Source: Bacteroidota bacterium
Lineage (GTDB): Bacteria > Bacteroidota > JABWAT01
Direction: 5' to 3'
Length of the DNA stretch: 64,000 nt
Assembly (NCBI GenBank): GCA_017303995.1
Contig: JAFLBE010000011.1
Coordinates: forward strand, 27,463 to 91,462
Position 1 is the stretch's first letter, and each line of letters starts with the position of its first letter. Below the pieces are notes generated by a model. It had not been told where the DNA came from and ran no database searches. It saw only the letters and a program-made list of their open reading frames with translations. This document shows positions 17,481 through 26,024 of the stretch, one piece after another. Position numbers and translations under genes: made by a program.

Positions 17481-18185
17481 ATGCCGATTATTTCAGTTGA
17501 TTCAGTAACCAAAATCTACAATGGCGGAGCTGTTCCGGTTCAGGCACTTTCCGGCGTATCTTTTTCGGTTGAAAAAGGTGAATTTCTTTCGATCGTCGGT
17601 CCTTCAGGATCGGGGAAAACAACTTTGCTCAATATTATTGGCGGACTTGATCAGCCCACTTCCGGAAGTGTTGTCATCAGTGGAGTTGAGGTTACCAAAG
17701 TAAATCCCGGTGAATTGATTGACTTCCGCCTGAATCATATCGGTTTTGTTTTTCAGGCTTACAATCTGATCCCGGTTCTGACAGCTTATGAAAATGTTGA
17801 ATTTATCATGCTTCTTCAGAAACGATCATCAAAAGAACGGAAGGAACGTGCAGAATTCCTGCTTGAAGCTGTTGGACTAAAGGACAAAATGCACGTCCGT
17901 CCGTCCCAGCTTTCCGGTGGTCAGCAGCAGCGGGTTGCAGTCGCCAGAGCTCTGGCCTCAAATCCGGCTTACGTTCTTGCCGATGAACCGACCGCCAATC
18001 TGGATTCCGTTTCCGCAGAACAATTGCTTGACCTGATGGAAATTCTGAACCATCAGCATGACACGACTTTTGTTTTTTCAACTCACGATCACCGTGTTAT
18101 TGCCAGAGCACACCGGGTCATTACCCTGAGAGATGGCCGGATAGAATCCGATGTTTTGCAGGAACAAGAGAAAGTTATAAAGTGA
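17481..18185 (+). CDS. LolD-like ABC transporter ATP-binding protein
   Basis: A 234-residue ATPase of the MacB/LolD class. Walker A is GPSGSGKTT (residues 40-48), the signature LSGGQ is at 144-148, Walker B YVLADE at 164-169, and the H-loop histidine is H202 in STHDH. The family marker FQAYNLIPVLTAYENVE is at about 91-107. It should energise the two FtsX-type permeases upstream. A good AAAGGA Shine-Dalgarno precedes the ATG. The 190-base gap to the permeases is filled by a heptad array and a REP-like double hairpin, so the ATPase may have acquired some independent control. Confidence 0.93.
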   Translation: MPIISVDSVTKIYNGGAVPVQALSGVSFSVEKGEFLSIVGPSGSGKTTLLNIIGGLDQPTSGSVVISGVEVTKVNPGELIDFRLNHIGFVFQAYNLIPVLTAYENVEFIMLLQKRSSKERKERAEFLLEAVGLKDKMHVRPSQLSGGQQQRVAVARALASNPAYVLADEPTANLDSVSAEQLLDLMEILNHQHDTTFVFSTHDHRVIARAHRVITLRDGRIESDVLQEQEKVIK

Positions 18186-18206
18186 TAAGTAGTATAATGA
18201 ATTATT

Positions 18207-18356
18207 GTAACTCCGACCTCCCGGTCGGAATCTTTAATTGAAAAACAAGTAGTTGAATTAAAAACTGGAATTGGCCTGTTCATGATGTTCTTTTATGTTT
18301 TCAAAAAATTCCAACCTTTATTAAATGTAAGATTCCGACCGGGAGGTCGGAGTTAC
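18207..18356. repeat. 150-bp element with 28-bp perfect inverted ends
   Basis: The arms 18207-18234 and 18329-18356 are exact reverse complements over 28 bases (each contains CCGACCTCCCGGTCGG or its complement, itself a small palindrome) and flank 94 bases with no gene. The right arm ends directly before the ATG of the barrel gene. A third copy of the core palindrome lies at 44591-44608. This is either a small MITE-like element or two facing REP units. Confidence 0.75.
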
Positions 18357-19553
18357 ATGAAACAACTCTTTTTTTACCTAACCCTTCTCTTTTTCTCACT
18401 CCCCGCCGTTGCACAACCCGATCTTTCAGGCAATCTGCAAGGGATGGGAACCTGGATAAAGCCAGGAAAAACCATTTTCAATTCAAAATCAGATCCGGTT
18501 GGATTAAATCAGGCAATGGGTTATCTGAATGCCGGTTATTATTTTACAGAGAATTTTAAAATTCAGTCAGAGCTTCGGGCGAGATTCACACATGGAAATT
18601 CAAACCCATTGGCAAGTCAAATTTCAGATGGCAGTGCCAATTCTGCTGACCAGTTCAGACTGGACAAAACGCATCGGTTTAATGATCAAAATTCGGCCGA
18701 TTTCAGAGTCAACCGATTCTATGTTGACTATTCCGCAGGGCAGGTTCAACTGACTGCCGGTCGGCAGCGGATTAACTGGGGAATGGCGATGATCTGGAAT
18801 CCAATTGATATATTTAACACACGAAATGCCGTCACTTTTGGTGAAGATCTTCCTTCATCAGATGCTGCAAGAATGCAGTTTTATTTCAGTGAAACGGGTT
18901 CAGCTGAACTTGTGGTTAAAGGGTCAGAAAGAAGGAATCAAAGAGCCTGGGCCATCCGGGTAAAGGGAAATATCAGAGAAACTGACTGGCAAATTTTTGG
19001 CGGTCAGCGAAATGATATTCCTGTTGCTGGATTTGGCTGGTCGGGTGAATTTCTGAAGGGCGGATTCCGTGGAGAGGTATTGGGACAGTTTAAAACCTAT
19101 AAAAATGCCATCTACATCGAGTTAGCCCCCCCAATAACTTCCAATCTGGTTAAAACCAAAGAAACTGAGCCGAATATCCAGGCAGTAATTTCCTACGATT
19201 ATACCTTTGAAAATTCGCTTTATCTTCTGACAGAATGTTTGTGGAATCCGTCAGGTACAGAAAAGGACGTTTTATCCGGTATTCTTAATTCAACAGATAA
19301 TCAATGGTTATCACCGGGCGTGTTAAATCTTGCGCATCAGGTCAGTTTTGATTTGACTCCTTTGGTTAGAATAGGAGGGATTTGTCTCTGGAATCCAGAC
19401 GACCAATCATGGACAGCAGGTCCGAATGTGAATTGGAATTTGTCTGACAATATTGATTTAAACGGGATGTTTTTATTTTCGGATGGAAACGAAACCAGTG
19501 AATATGCCGGGTTGGGAACGGTCGGATTTGTGAGAGTGAAGTGGAGTTTTTGA
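18357..19553 (+). CDS. Outer-membrane beta-barrel protein of the envelope-transport cluster
   Basis: A 399-residue outer-membrane barrel with a signal peptide (KQLFFYLTLLFFSLPAVAQ). The segment DFRVNRFYVDYSAGQVQLTAGRQRINWGMAMIWNPIDIFN resembles DUF1302-type porins, which often lie next to LolA-like proteins. The C-terminus alternates polar and hydrophobic residues and ends in VGFVRVKWSF with a terminal F, typical for BAM substrates. It completes a set spanning inner membrane (ATPase, permeases), periplasm (LolA-like) and outer membrane (barrel). The start at 18357 begins the signal peptide; its ribosome-binding site (GGAG or GGGAGG) lies inside the right arm of the 28-base inverted repeat. 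The specific substrate is unknown. Confidence 0.8.
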   Translation: MKQLFFYLTLLFFSLPAVAQPDLSGNLQGMGTWIKPGKTIFNSKSDPVGLNQAMGYLNAGYYFTENFKIQSELRARFTHGNSNPLASQISDGSANSADQFRLDKTHRFNDQNSADFRVNRFYVDYSAGQVQLTAGRQRINWGMAMIWNPIDIFNTRNAVTFGEDLPSSDAARMQFYFSETGSAELVVKGSERRNQRAWAIRVKGNIRETDWQIFGGQRNDIPVAGFGWSGEFLKGGFRGEVLGQFKTYKNAIYIELAPPITSNLVKTKETEPNIQAVISYDYTFENSLYLLTECLWNPSGTEKDVLSGILNSTDNQWLSPGVLNLAHQVSFDLTPLVRIGGICLWNPDDQSWTAGPNVNWNLSDNIDLNGMFLFSDGNETSEYAGLGTVGFVRVKWSF

Positions 19554-19606
19554 GGGCTTGAATACGTTTGCCACAAATCCATCGGTTTAATTTGTAATAA
19601 AAACCC

Positions 19607-19634
19607 GTGATAAGTGACCAGTCACCTGTAACCC
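19607..19634. repeat. Heptad array next to LytTR gene end
   Basis: Four phased units, GTGATAA, GTGACCA, GTCACCT and GTAACCC, end 2 bases before the stop codon of the response-regulator gene. Confidence 0.55.
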
Positions 19635-19636
19635 TC

Positions 19637-20392
19637 CTACAATCCCAGATTTTCTTTGTAACTTAAACTCACCGTCAGTTCAGATTTTTTTTGATCTTTC
19701 ATCCTGACTTTATATTTCCCGCCAAACCATTTCACCACCTCAAGCAAATGATCCATATTGATCAGTGTTGACCGGTGGATTCTCACAAAACTGAGATTTT
19801 TTAACTGTTCTTCAAGCTGATAAATCGTGTCTTCAATCAGATAGGTTTCACCAACCGTGTGGACTTCAACATATTTCTCACTGGCTTCAAAATAAACAAT
19901 ATCTGAATAGTCAACAAAGCGGATTTTATCACCGGTTTTAATTTTGAGTTTTGCCAGTTTGCCCGGAGCCGGGACCAAGGATTCCAGCAATTTTCTGATC
20001 TGATCTGATGGATTTGCTTCGTTTCCTGGAATTAGTCTCTGAAGCTTTTCAATGGCTTGTTTCAGTCTGTCCTTGTCAATAGGTTTCAGCAGGTAGTCAA
20101 TGGAATTGGTTTGAAAGGCTTTTAAGGCAAATTCATCATAAGCGGTGGTGAAAATGATCCAGGGCTGATGTCTGATGGTTTCTAGTACCTGAAATCCGTT
20201 CAGTTCAGGCATTTGAACATCCAGAAAAACCAGATCAGGTTTTACCTCATCAATCAGGTTTGCCCCTGATCGTCCGTCGGTAGCTTGTCCCACCAGATCA
20301 AGACTTTCAGAATAGGGTAAAAGCAGACGTTTCAGCCGGTCAATGGCGAGCTGTTCATCATCAATTATAACGGTTCTGAATGATTTACCCAT
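19637..20392 (-). CDS. LytTR-family response regulator
   Basis: A 251-residue regulator with an N-terminal receiver domain (phospho-acceptor D58 in LVFLDVQMPELNG, acidic pocket DDE at 11-13, K near 103 in YLLKPIDKDRLK) and a C-terminal LytTR DNA-binding domain (about 145-250; YFEASEKYVEVHT and FVRIHRSTLINMDHL). It overlaps the sensor kinase gene upstream by 8 bases, so the two are a classic LytS/LytR pair. LytTR proteins bind tandem direct repeats and often control envelope or surface functions. Target genes cannot be told from this sequence. Confidence 0.93.
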   Translation of the reverse strand: MGKSFRTVIIDDEQLAIDRLKRLLLPYSESLDLVGQATDGRSGANLIDEVKPDLVFLDVQMPELNGFQVLETIRHQPWIIFTTAYDEFALKAFQTNSIDYLLKPIDKDRLKQAIEKLQRLIPGNEANPSDQIRKLLESLVPAPGKLAKLKIKTGDKIRFVDYSDIVYFEASEKYVEVHTVGETYLIEDTIYQLEEQLKNLSFVRIHRSTLINMDHLLEVVKWFGGKYKVRMKDQKKSELTVSLSYKENLGL

Positions 20393-21461
20393 GGGAAACT
20401 CCGTTTAATTTAGGGATAATCAAACTTACTGTTGTTCCATTATCCGAAAGCAGGCGAATTTCAGATTTTTCTCCAAAATGAAGCCTGATCCGTTCTGAAA
20501 CGCCTTTCAAACCAAACCGGTCATCAGGGAGTGGACCTTCAAACCCAATTCCATTATCCTTGACAGCTAGAATGACCGACTCATCCGTTTCAGTTGCATA
20601 AATGCGGATAACACCGCCACCGGATTTTTTCGAGATGCCATGTTTGATTGAATTTTCAACCAGCGGCTGAATCAGAAAAGGGGGGATTTTAAAACGCTTC
20701 AGATCATCAGAAACGGTCACACTGAAATCAAGCCGGTCATTGAGCCTGACTTTTTCGATATCCAGATAGTTTTTAACAATCTCGAGTTCTTTTTCAAGAT
20801 CAATCATGTCATCCGACTCATGTTCAAGTGAATACCGGAACAGATTGGCCAGTTTTTGAATCATATCATCAGCAAGATCAGGATTTGAATAAACAAGTGA
20901 GGATATCGAGTTGAGCGTGTTGAATAAAAAGTGCGGATTGACCTTTGCTCTGAGGCTTTCCATTTTGGCTTTGGCGTGAAGAGTCTGGATTCGCTGTTCA
21001 CTGATTTCTTTTTGGGATAGTTTCTCAGCAAGATCGACGACTTTAAGTTCATAATATGACCATGTATTTAAAACTGTTCCGGCTACAAACGTGATCACCA
21101 TATTGCTGAGCAGCATGACCCAAAACGGATGAGGCATGTCTGACATGTCATGGAAAAAAAGCACAATTCCAGTGGCAATAAAAGTGCCCAGAATACTTGA
21201 AATGGTCAGGGCGAGATAACTGAAAATGACACGATCCCAGAATTTATCCCGTTCAACAGCCTGAAACCACATCACCATAAAAAAAGAAAGAGAAGTTAGG
21301 ATGGTGGTGTAAGTTAAATTGATGAAAAGGGACTCAATTCCATCAATTTTATCGTGATAAATAAAGGCAAGAGTGGTTGCAATCAGTGCAATTGAAATCA
21401 CCAATGACCAGTAAAATCGTGGGGTTGAGAAAAGCTGAAAGGTTTCTTTGATTGATCGCAT
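20385..21461 (-). CDS. LytS-type sensor histidine kinase
   Basis: A membrane sensor kinase of 358 residues with four hydrophobic segments in the first 135 residues, arranged as two pairs, then a coiled region and the His_kinase domain: phospho-acceptor H177 in KVNPHFLFNTLNS, N-box NSIKHGI and G-box DNGIGF. There is no separate periplasmic sensing domain, so the signal is probably membrane-borne. An in-frame TTG at 21488 would add nine residues; ATG at 21461 is preferred. It is followed by the overlapping LytTR regulator gene. Confidence 0.9.
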   Translation of the reverse strand: MRSIKETFQLFSTPRFYWSLVISIALIATTLAFIYHDKIDGIESLFINLTYTTILTSLSFFMVMWFQAVERDKFWDRVIFSYLALTISSILGTFIATGIVLFFHDMSDMPHPFWVMLLSNMVITFVAGTVLNTWSYYELKVVDLAEKLSQKEISEQRIQTLHAKAKMESLRAKVNPHFLFNTLNSISSLVYSNPDLADDMIQKLANLFRYSLEHESDDMIDLEKELEIVKNYLDIEKVRLNDRLDFSVTVSDDLKRFKIPPFLIQPLVENSIKHGISKKSGGGVIRIYATETDESVILAVKDNGIGFEGPLPDDRFGLKGVSERIRLHFGEKSEIRLLSDNGTTVSLIIPKLNGVSHG

Positions 21462-21561
21462 AAGAAAAGAAGTTATTTTTTTCTGCAAGATCGGCAGGAT
21501 GTCCCGATTTAAACAGGTTTTTTCGGATGAAATGCCGTTTTTGGCGGATGAAATGAAGGGA

Positions 21562-21632
21562 AGGTTACAAGTTACAAATCACGGGGTCATTGAATTGAAA
21601 ACCTGTAACCTGTGATATGTGACCCGTAACCT
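21562..21632. repeat. Facing pair of heptad arrays
   Basis: Reverse-type units AGGTTAC, AAGTTAC, AAATCAC and GGGGTCA (21562-21589) face forward units GTAACCT, GTGATAT, GTGACCC and GTAACCT (21605-21632). The two halves are imperfect reverse complements and could form a long, bulged stem. The array ends 3 bases before the stop codon of the DUF1684 gene. Confidence 0.6.
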
Positions 21633-21635
21633 GCA

Positions 21636-22517
21636 TTAATGTTTTCCTGCTTTTTTCTCACCCGCTTCAATCCTGACACCAAGTCGGTTTTGAGGAAGGG
21701 GAACCGGACAGGTTGCAAACGAAGTAAAAGCACAGGGTGGATTGTAGGCTTTATTAAAATCCAGAATAACTTTGCCGTTTACCGGACCACTGGTATCAAG
21801 AAAACGACCGCCGCCGTAGGTTTCATGCCCTGCAGTTAAATCAGAAAAGATGAATGAAAATTCCTTGAGTGAATCATCTGAAACGGGTTCAATCCGGTAT
21901 TCCTGTCCATCCAAAGAAAAAACGGCAACTCCCGGTGCCATACCCGTTTCAAATATGCCGGGAACCACGGTTGGGATTGTTACTTTTTTGAATTCCGGAT
22001 AGGGTTCCCATCGGGCTTCAATTTTCCATTTTTCATCAACCGGAAACCGGTCAATTCCGGTAAACTCTTTTCTGACCGGGGATTCGGTATCCCACATTCT
22101 GATCGCAAATTTCCCGCCCCTTTTGATGACAGCGAAGGTTTTGGTTCCTGATGTAATTTTATCTGGTCCGCCTTTGTCGGCATCGGTTTTCAGAATAAGC
22201 GACTGAACAGGTTTTTCTTTAAGGGTTGCTGTAACGGTAGGCAAGGATGCAAAAAAAGGAATCGTGTCCCGCAGGGTAATCATCCCGATGGATTCCAGCT
22301 CATTCTGTCCTTCTTTCAGCCAGGTGAGGGCAACCAATGTGAGCCAGCCTTGATCCCGCTGGAGGGATTTGATCCGGTTTTCATGCCAGGTCAAAATCTC
22401 TTTTTCATAGGGTGATGCAGGTTCAGTCACGTCTGTTTTTGATTTGATGAAGTGTCCGGTTAATAATCCGGCCAGAATAAGAAGTCCGGCGATGATGATC
22501 AGGTAAATAGGTTTCAT
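21636..22517 (-). CDS. DUF1684 domain protein
   Basis: A 293-residue protein with an N-terminal hydrophobic anchor (IYLIIIAGLLILAGLLTGHFI), followed by a DUF1684 domain. Family signatures are WHENRIKSLQRDQGWLTLVALTWLKEG near residue 50, RFPVDEKWKIEARWEPYP in the middle, TYGGGRFLDT, and a C-terminal FNKAYNPPCAFTSFATCPVPLPQNRLGVRIEAGEK block with conserved Asn, Pro and Cys residues. DUF1684 members are exported or periplasmic; their activity is not known. The gene is a single unit facing DUF4199 across 182 bases. Confidence 0.9.
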   Translation of the reverse strand: MKPIYLIIIAGLLILAGLLTGHFIKSKTDVTEPASPYEKEILTWHENRIKSLQRDQGWLTLVALTWLKEGQNELESIGMITLRDTIPFFASLPTVTATLKEKPVQSLILKTDADKGGPDKITSGTKTFAVIKRGGKFAIRMWDTESPVRKEFTGIDRFPVDEKWKIEARWEPYPEFKKVTIPTVVPGIFETGMAPGVAVFSLDGQEYRIEPVSDDSLKEFSFIFSDLTAGHETYGGGRFLDTSGPVNGKVILDFNKAYNPPCAFTSFATCPVPLPQNRLGVRIEAGEKKAGKH

Positions 22518-22699
22518 AATATGATTTTGTCAGAAATAAACAACAAAGAAAGGGAAAAATCAGGAAAGAGGAAAATTGAGCGTTGTTTGACGTTCTTTCT
22601 CTGAGACAAGTAAGCCACTGTGGAACAGACGTTCAGGCAAATCAGGTCTTTCGGTAAACTCCCGGATTTTCACTATTTTCATAAGAAAAAAGGACACCC

Positions 22700-23221
22700 A
22701 TGCCTTACCAGATAGAACTCCGTTTCGGTTTATTAACCGGACTTCTCATTTCAGCCTATATTTTAACAGAATTTTTTCTCGGTTTCCACACGACTCATTT
22801 CGAAATGGGTAAGATTTCGGAATATTTCTCCGGTATCATTCCGTTGATTACCTATTTTTTCGCATTAAAGCAGAAGCAAAAAGAGGATTTTCAGGGATCG
22901 ATGACATTCGTAAATGGTGTGATCTCAGGTTTGCTGGTCACCGTTGTGACCGGGCTTGTATTGGTTGTCTTTTTTGCACTTTATAACACTGTCATTAACC
23001 CCGGATATACTGAAACCGGCATTGTCTATGAAACCGCCAAATTGAAGCAGCAGGGAATTGCTGATTCTACCATTGCACGGTTTATGACCGAATACCGGCA
23101 AAAAATCGGACTAGGGAATACGCTGTTTATGGTTTTCTTTGGAACGTTGGTTCAGGGTGCACTCATTTCGATGATTTTAACACCGATCGTCATCTGGAAA
23201 AAGAAAAGGGCCGGTAACTGA
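22700..23221 (+). CDS. DUF4199 membrane protein
   Basis: A 173-residue inner-membrane protein with four transmembrane helices. The DUF4199 pattern is seen in GLLTGLLISAYILTEFFLG, a GKISEYFSGIIPLITYFFALKQK helix, the FVNGVISGLLVTVVTGLVLVVFFALYNTVINPGY segment, and a last helix before KKKRAGN. The family is almost confined to Bacteroidota; its function is unknown. The ATG has a good AAGGA 8 bases upstream. It appears monocistronic. Confidence 0.88.
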   Translation: MPYQIELRFGLLTGLLISAYILTEFFLGFHTTHFEMGKISEYFSGIIPLITYFFALKQKQKEDFQGSMTFVNGVISGLLVTVVTGLVLVVFFALYNTVINPGYTETGIVYETAKLKQQGIADSTIARFMTEYRQKIGLGNTLFMVFFGTLVQGALISMILTPIVIWKKKRAGN

Positions 23222-23334
23222 AAAGTTTCGGTTTCAATGCAGAAGAAAAGACATTCTCCCGCGGATTTCGCTGATTTTCACGGAAATGAAAAATTCATTA
23301 AACGGGGATATTCAGGATGGTCAGGATAAAGGCA

Positions 23335-23369
23335 AATGGTAAATAATGAAGGATCAATGGTTAATTATG
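23335..23369. repeat. Heptad array (AATGGTA type)
   Basis: Five units in exact 7-base phase: AATGGTA, AATAATG, AAGGATC, AATGGTT and AATTATG. The unit sequence differs from the GTAACCC family but the period is the same. Confidence 0.5.
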
Positions 23370-23551
23370 AGCCCCGGAGCCCAAGACCTTTGGTCGCGGG
23401 TTAAAAGGGTGCCCTCTTGGCAGAAAACGAAGCAAAATCCATACTCTAATTCGCCAGGATACAACTTTTATTAGAACTGTGAATCTAATACCGGGCGGAA
23501 ATTGCATTCTCCCGCGGGTTTCATTAATCACAATGGTTTTTCCCCAAAAAC

Positions 23552-23590
23552 AAAAAAGCCAGACCGGCAACTGCCCGGTCTGGCTTTTTT
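23552..23590 (-). terminator. Terminator of the TPR lipoprotein gene
   Basis: Arms AAAAAAGCCAGACCGG and CCGGTCTGGCTTTTTT form a perfect 16-base stem with a 7-base loop, 17 bases beyond the stop of the minus-strand TPR gene. The A and T tracts on both sides make it work on either strand. Confidence 0.9.
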
Positions 23591-23607
23591 ATAAAAATTC
23601 AATTCAA

Positions 23608-24735
23608 TTATTTCAGTTTATCAAAAGCTTCTTTAGCTTTTTCAGTTTGCCCAAGAGCTGTATAAACCTGACCAAGAACTGTCCAGAAGGTGAAATCATC
23701 AGTTTTTGAGTCTTTTACAGCTTCAAGATAAGGTAAAGCCTTTTTGTAATACTCAAGGTAAGTTTTGTCATTACCGATGGCTTCTTTTTTCTTACGGTCT
23801 TTTTCTTTGGTATAAGCTGCTTCGTTAGCTTCTGCAGCATTTTTCCCTAATCTCAGGTAAGTAACACCAAGGTTATACTGGGCTTCACGATAATCTGTTT
23901 TAATTGCAACTGCTTCTTCGAAGTATTTAATCGAATTGGTATAATCTTCACGATTCAGATATAAAACCCCAATATTGTACTTTAAAACTTCATTTTGTGG
24001 AGAAGCATTAGACGCATCAATAAAAGCTTGAAGTGCTTGATCTGCTTTTCCTGCGCTGATGTAAGTCTGTGCAATATTTTCAAAAACCCAATTGGAATTC
24101 ACGGTTTTTGAAGTTTTAAATCCGTTCAGATAAGCAAGTGCACCATCAAAATCTTTCAAATTGTTATATGCAAGCAAAGCAAGGTTAATGGTTTCCTGGG
24201 TTGCAGGTTTTTTTGCGTGGTATTCTTTAAGTGCACTCAGGACTTCATTGTAATTCTGTGAGTTATAATTTGAAATGGCAATATTGTAATAGGAAAGGGA
24301 AGAATCTGGCAGTACTGTTGCTGCTTTTCTGAAATAATCAATCGCGATTCTGTAATTATCAGGATTTTCAGAACCCTTGTTCATGGCTTTGATACCATCA
24401 TTAATTGAATTTCCCCAGGCATTCCTGATTTTACTTTCAGCTGCAATTTTTTGATCGGCAGTAAAACCAATTTTCATTCCTGCACGATAAGCCTCTGCCA
24501 TTTCAATTTGTTGTTTCGTTTCGAAAAGAACATTTCCTTTAATGAAATATGCTTCTGCATTAGCGGGATTTTTTGCAATTTCAGCGTTGATTGCAGCAAG
24601 GGCTTTGTCGTATTGTTTTTGGTTTACATACATTTTTGCCGAGGTCATTTCCTTGGAACCACAACCTTCGATACCCATAAACAGGTAACCTATGGTCATA
24701 ATTGAGAGGCTCAGCAGGATCGTTCTTAACTTCAT
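23608..24735 (-). CDS. TPR-repeat lipoprotein
   Basis: A 375-residue lipoprotein: signal sequence with GIEGC (lipidated Cys near 25), then roughly nine tetratricopeptide repeats such as AKNPANAEAYFIKGNVLFETKQ, NPDNYRIAIDYFRKAATVLPD and EVLKYNIGVLYLNREDYTNSIKYFEEAVAI. There is a charged insertion, KEKDRKKKEAIGNDK, around residue 315. It should be anchored in the periplasm or outer membrane as a protein scaffold. A clear AGGAG ribosome site and a Bacteroidota promoter (24773-24803) precede it and a strong terminator follows, so it is a single-gene transcript. Partner unknown. Confidence 0.9.
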   Translation of the reverse strand: MKLRTILLSLSIMTIGYLFMGIEGCGSKEMTSAKMYVNQKQYDKALAAINAEIAKNPANAEAYFIKGNVLFETKQQIEMAEAYRAGMKIGFTADQKIAAESKIRNAWGNSINDGIKAMNKGSENPDNYRIAIDYFRKAATVLPDSSLSYYNIAISNYNSQNYNEVLSALKEYHAKKPATQETINLALLAYNNLKDFDGALAYLNGFKTSKTVNSNWVFENIAQTYISAGKADQALQAFIDASNASPQNEVLKYNIGVLYLNREDYTNSIKYFEEAVAIKTDYREAQYNLGVTYLRLGKNAAEANEAAYTKEKDRKKKEAIGNDKTYLEYYKKALPYLEAVKDSKTDDFTFWTVLGQVYTALGQTEKAKEAFDKLK

Positions 24736-24772
24736 TTCTGTCTCCTAACAAGTGTTTTTTTGAAAAATTTTA

Positions 24773-24803
24773 CAAAGTTACCAAATACTGATCTTGGATA
24801 CAA
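24773..24803 (-). promoter_or_regulatory. Bacteroidota-type promoter of the TPR lipoprotein gene
   Basis: On the minus strand, TTG (24801-24803) and TAACTTTG (24773-24780) are exactly 20 bases apart, a full match to the TTG, 19-21 bases, TAnnTTTG consensus. Confidence 0.7.
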
Positions 24804-24814
24804 TTAGACCATCA

Positions 24815-25855
24815 TTATGATTGGATCGAGTCGTCAGTAAAACTTAGCTGACCTGATTTATCAAGTAACTTAAAACCAAGTCTCTGTCGTGCCAATTTGG
24901 TAATTTCCCTTCCACGCGCAGTTCTGACCAGATAACCTTCCTGAATCAGATAAGGTTCATAGACTTCTTCAAGCGTTCCGGCTTCTTCTCCAACCGCAAC
25001 AGCAAGTGAACTGATTCCAACCGGACCCCCATTGAACTTTTCGTAAAGGGTCGTCAGAATCCGTTTATCCATTTCATCAAGTCCAAGATTATCAACATCC
25101 AGCGCATGAAGAGCTATATCGGCAATTTCCCGTCCGATGGTTCCGTCACCTTTGATTTGGGCAAAATCACGGGTTCTGCGTAACAATCTGTTGGCAATCC
25201 GCGGTGTACCTCTTGAGCGTTTGGCAATTTCCATGGCGCCATCCGGGTGAATGGGCACTTTCAATAACCCGGCACTGCGGTTGATAATTTTATACAGAAG
25301 ATCATGGTCGTAATAATCCAGTCGGAAATTAATTCCGAACCGGGCCCGAAGCGGGGCTGTTAAAAGTCCCGAACGGGTTGTGGCACCAACCAAAGTAAAA
25401 CGTGGAAGTCCGATTTTCACACTTCTGGCGTTTGGTCCGGCATCAATCATGATATCAAGCTGATAATCTTCCATCGCAGAATATAAATATTCCTCAACCA
25501 CAGCATTTAGCCGGTGAATTTCATCAATAAAAAGAACATCTCCGGCATCCAGATTGGTCAGAATCCCGGCCAGATCAGAGGGTTTATCCAAAACCGGACC
25601 TGAAGTTGACACAATTCTTGCCCCCATTTCGGTTGCAATAATATAAGAAAGTGTTGTTTTCCCAAGCCCGGGAGGTCCGAACAGCAAAACATGATCGAGG
25701 GATTCACTTCGTTGCTTGGCTGCGCTGACGAAAACGGTCAGGTTATCGATAATTTTTTGCTGGCCGACGAATTCATCAAAAGATTTGGGACGAAGTGCGG
25801 CTTCGGCATCTTTATCGGAAGGGGTGGTGGTTTTGTCGAGTAAAGGTGTTGACAT
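24815..25855 (-). CDS. ruvB: Holliday junction branch migration ATPase RuvB
   Basis: A 346-residue AAA+ motor that drives RuvA-bound Holliday junctions in recombination repair. Visible are [12 protein letters not shown], Walker A GPPGLGKT (60-67), Walker B LFIDEIH (around 109-114), the sensor region [18 protein letters not shown], and the C-terminal winged helix with [33 protein letters not shown] and TARGR. The ATG at 25855 (MSTPLLDK) gives the usual RuvB length; an in-frame TTG at 25912 would add 19 residues. No ruvA or ruvC lies nearby. Confidence 0.96.
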   Translation of the reverse strand: MSTPLLDKTTTPSDKDAEAALRPKSFDEFVGQQKIIDNLTVFVSAAKQRSESLDHVLLFGPPGLGKTTLSYIIATEMGARIVSTSGPVLDKPSDLAGILTNLDAGDVLFIDEIHRLNAVVEEYLYSAMEDYQLDIMIDAGPNARSVKIGLPRFTLVGATTRSGLLTAPLRARFGINFRLDYYDHDLLYKIINRSAGLLKVPIHPDGAMEIAKRSRGTPRIANRLLRRTRDFAQIKGDGTIGREIADIALHALDVDNLGLDEMDKRILTTLYEKFNGGPVGISSLAVAVGEEAGTLEEVYEPYLIQEGYLVRTARGREITKLARQRLGFKLLDKSGQLSFTDDSIQS

Positions 25856-25957
25856 CGGGCAAAGAACGGAATTTTCACTTCCGGAATCAAATTGAGGAAG
25901 CTTTCCCTCCAAATTAGAAAATCAATAGAGTTGGAACGCAAACTGCCTGTTTTACAG

Positions 25958-25989
25958 TTTGATCTGTCTGACGGTCTGTTTTAAATTTG
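25958..25989 (+). promoter_or_regulatory. Bacteroidota-type promoter of the Rrf2 gene
   Basis: TTTG at 25958-25961 and TAAATTTG at 25982-25989 are 20 bases apart, a full consensus match, 36 bases upstream of the ATG. Confidence 0.7.
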
Positions 25990-25992
25990 ATA

Positions 25993-26022
25993 AATTCCTA
26001 TTTTAAGGAAAATTAAGGAATT
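25993..26022. promoter_or_regulatory. Candidate Rrf2 autoregulatory operator
   Basis: AATTCCT (25993-25999) and AGGAATT (26016-26022) are 7-base inverted arms lying between the -7 box and the ATG. A second inner TTCCT/AGGAA pair overlaps. Rrf2 regulators commonly bind A/T-rich palindromes at their own promoters. Confidence 0.45.
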
Positions 26023-26024
26023 AC

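Larger units (their letters stand above)
23222..23607. other. 386-base intergenic region
   Basis: No gene is seen. It holds two related segments, CATTCTCCCGCGGATTTC near 23250 and CATTCTCCCGCGGGTTTC near 23505, a motif GGGATATTCAGGATGGTCAG that recurs in reverse near 44565, a heptad array at 23335-23369, and a strong terminator at 23552-23590. Confidence 0.5.
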
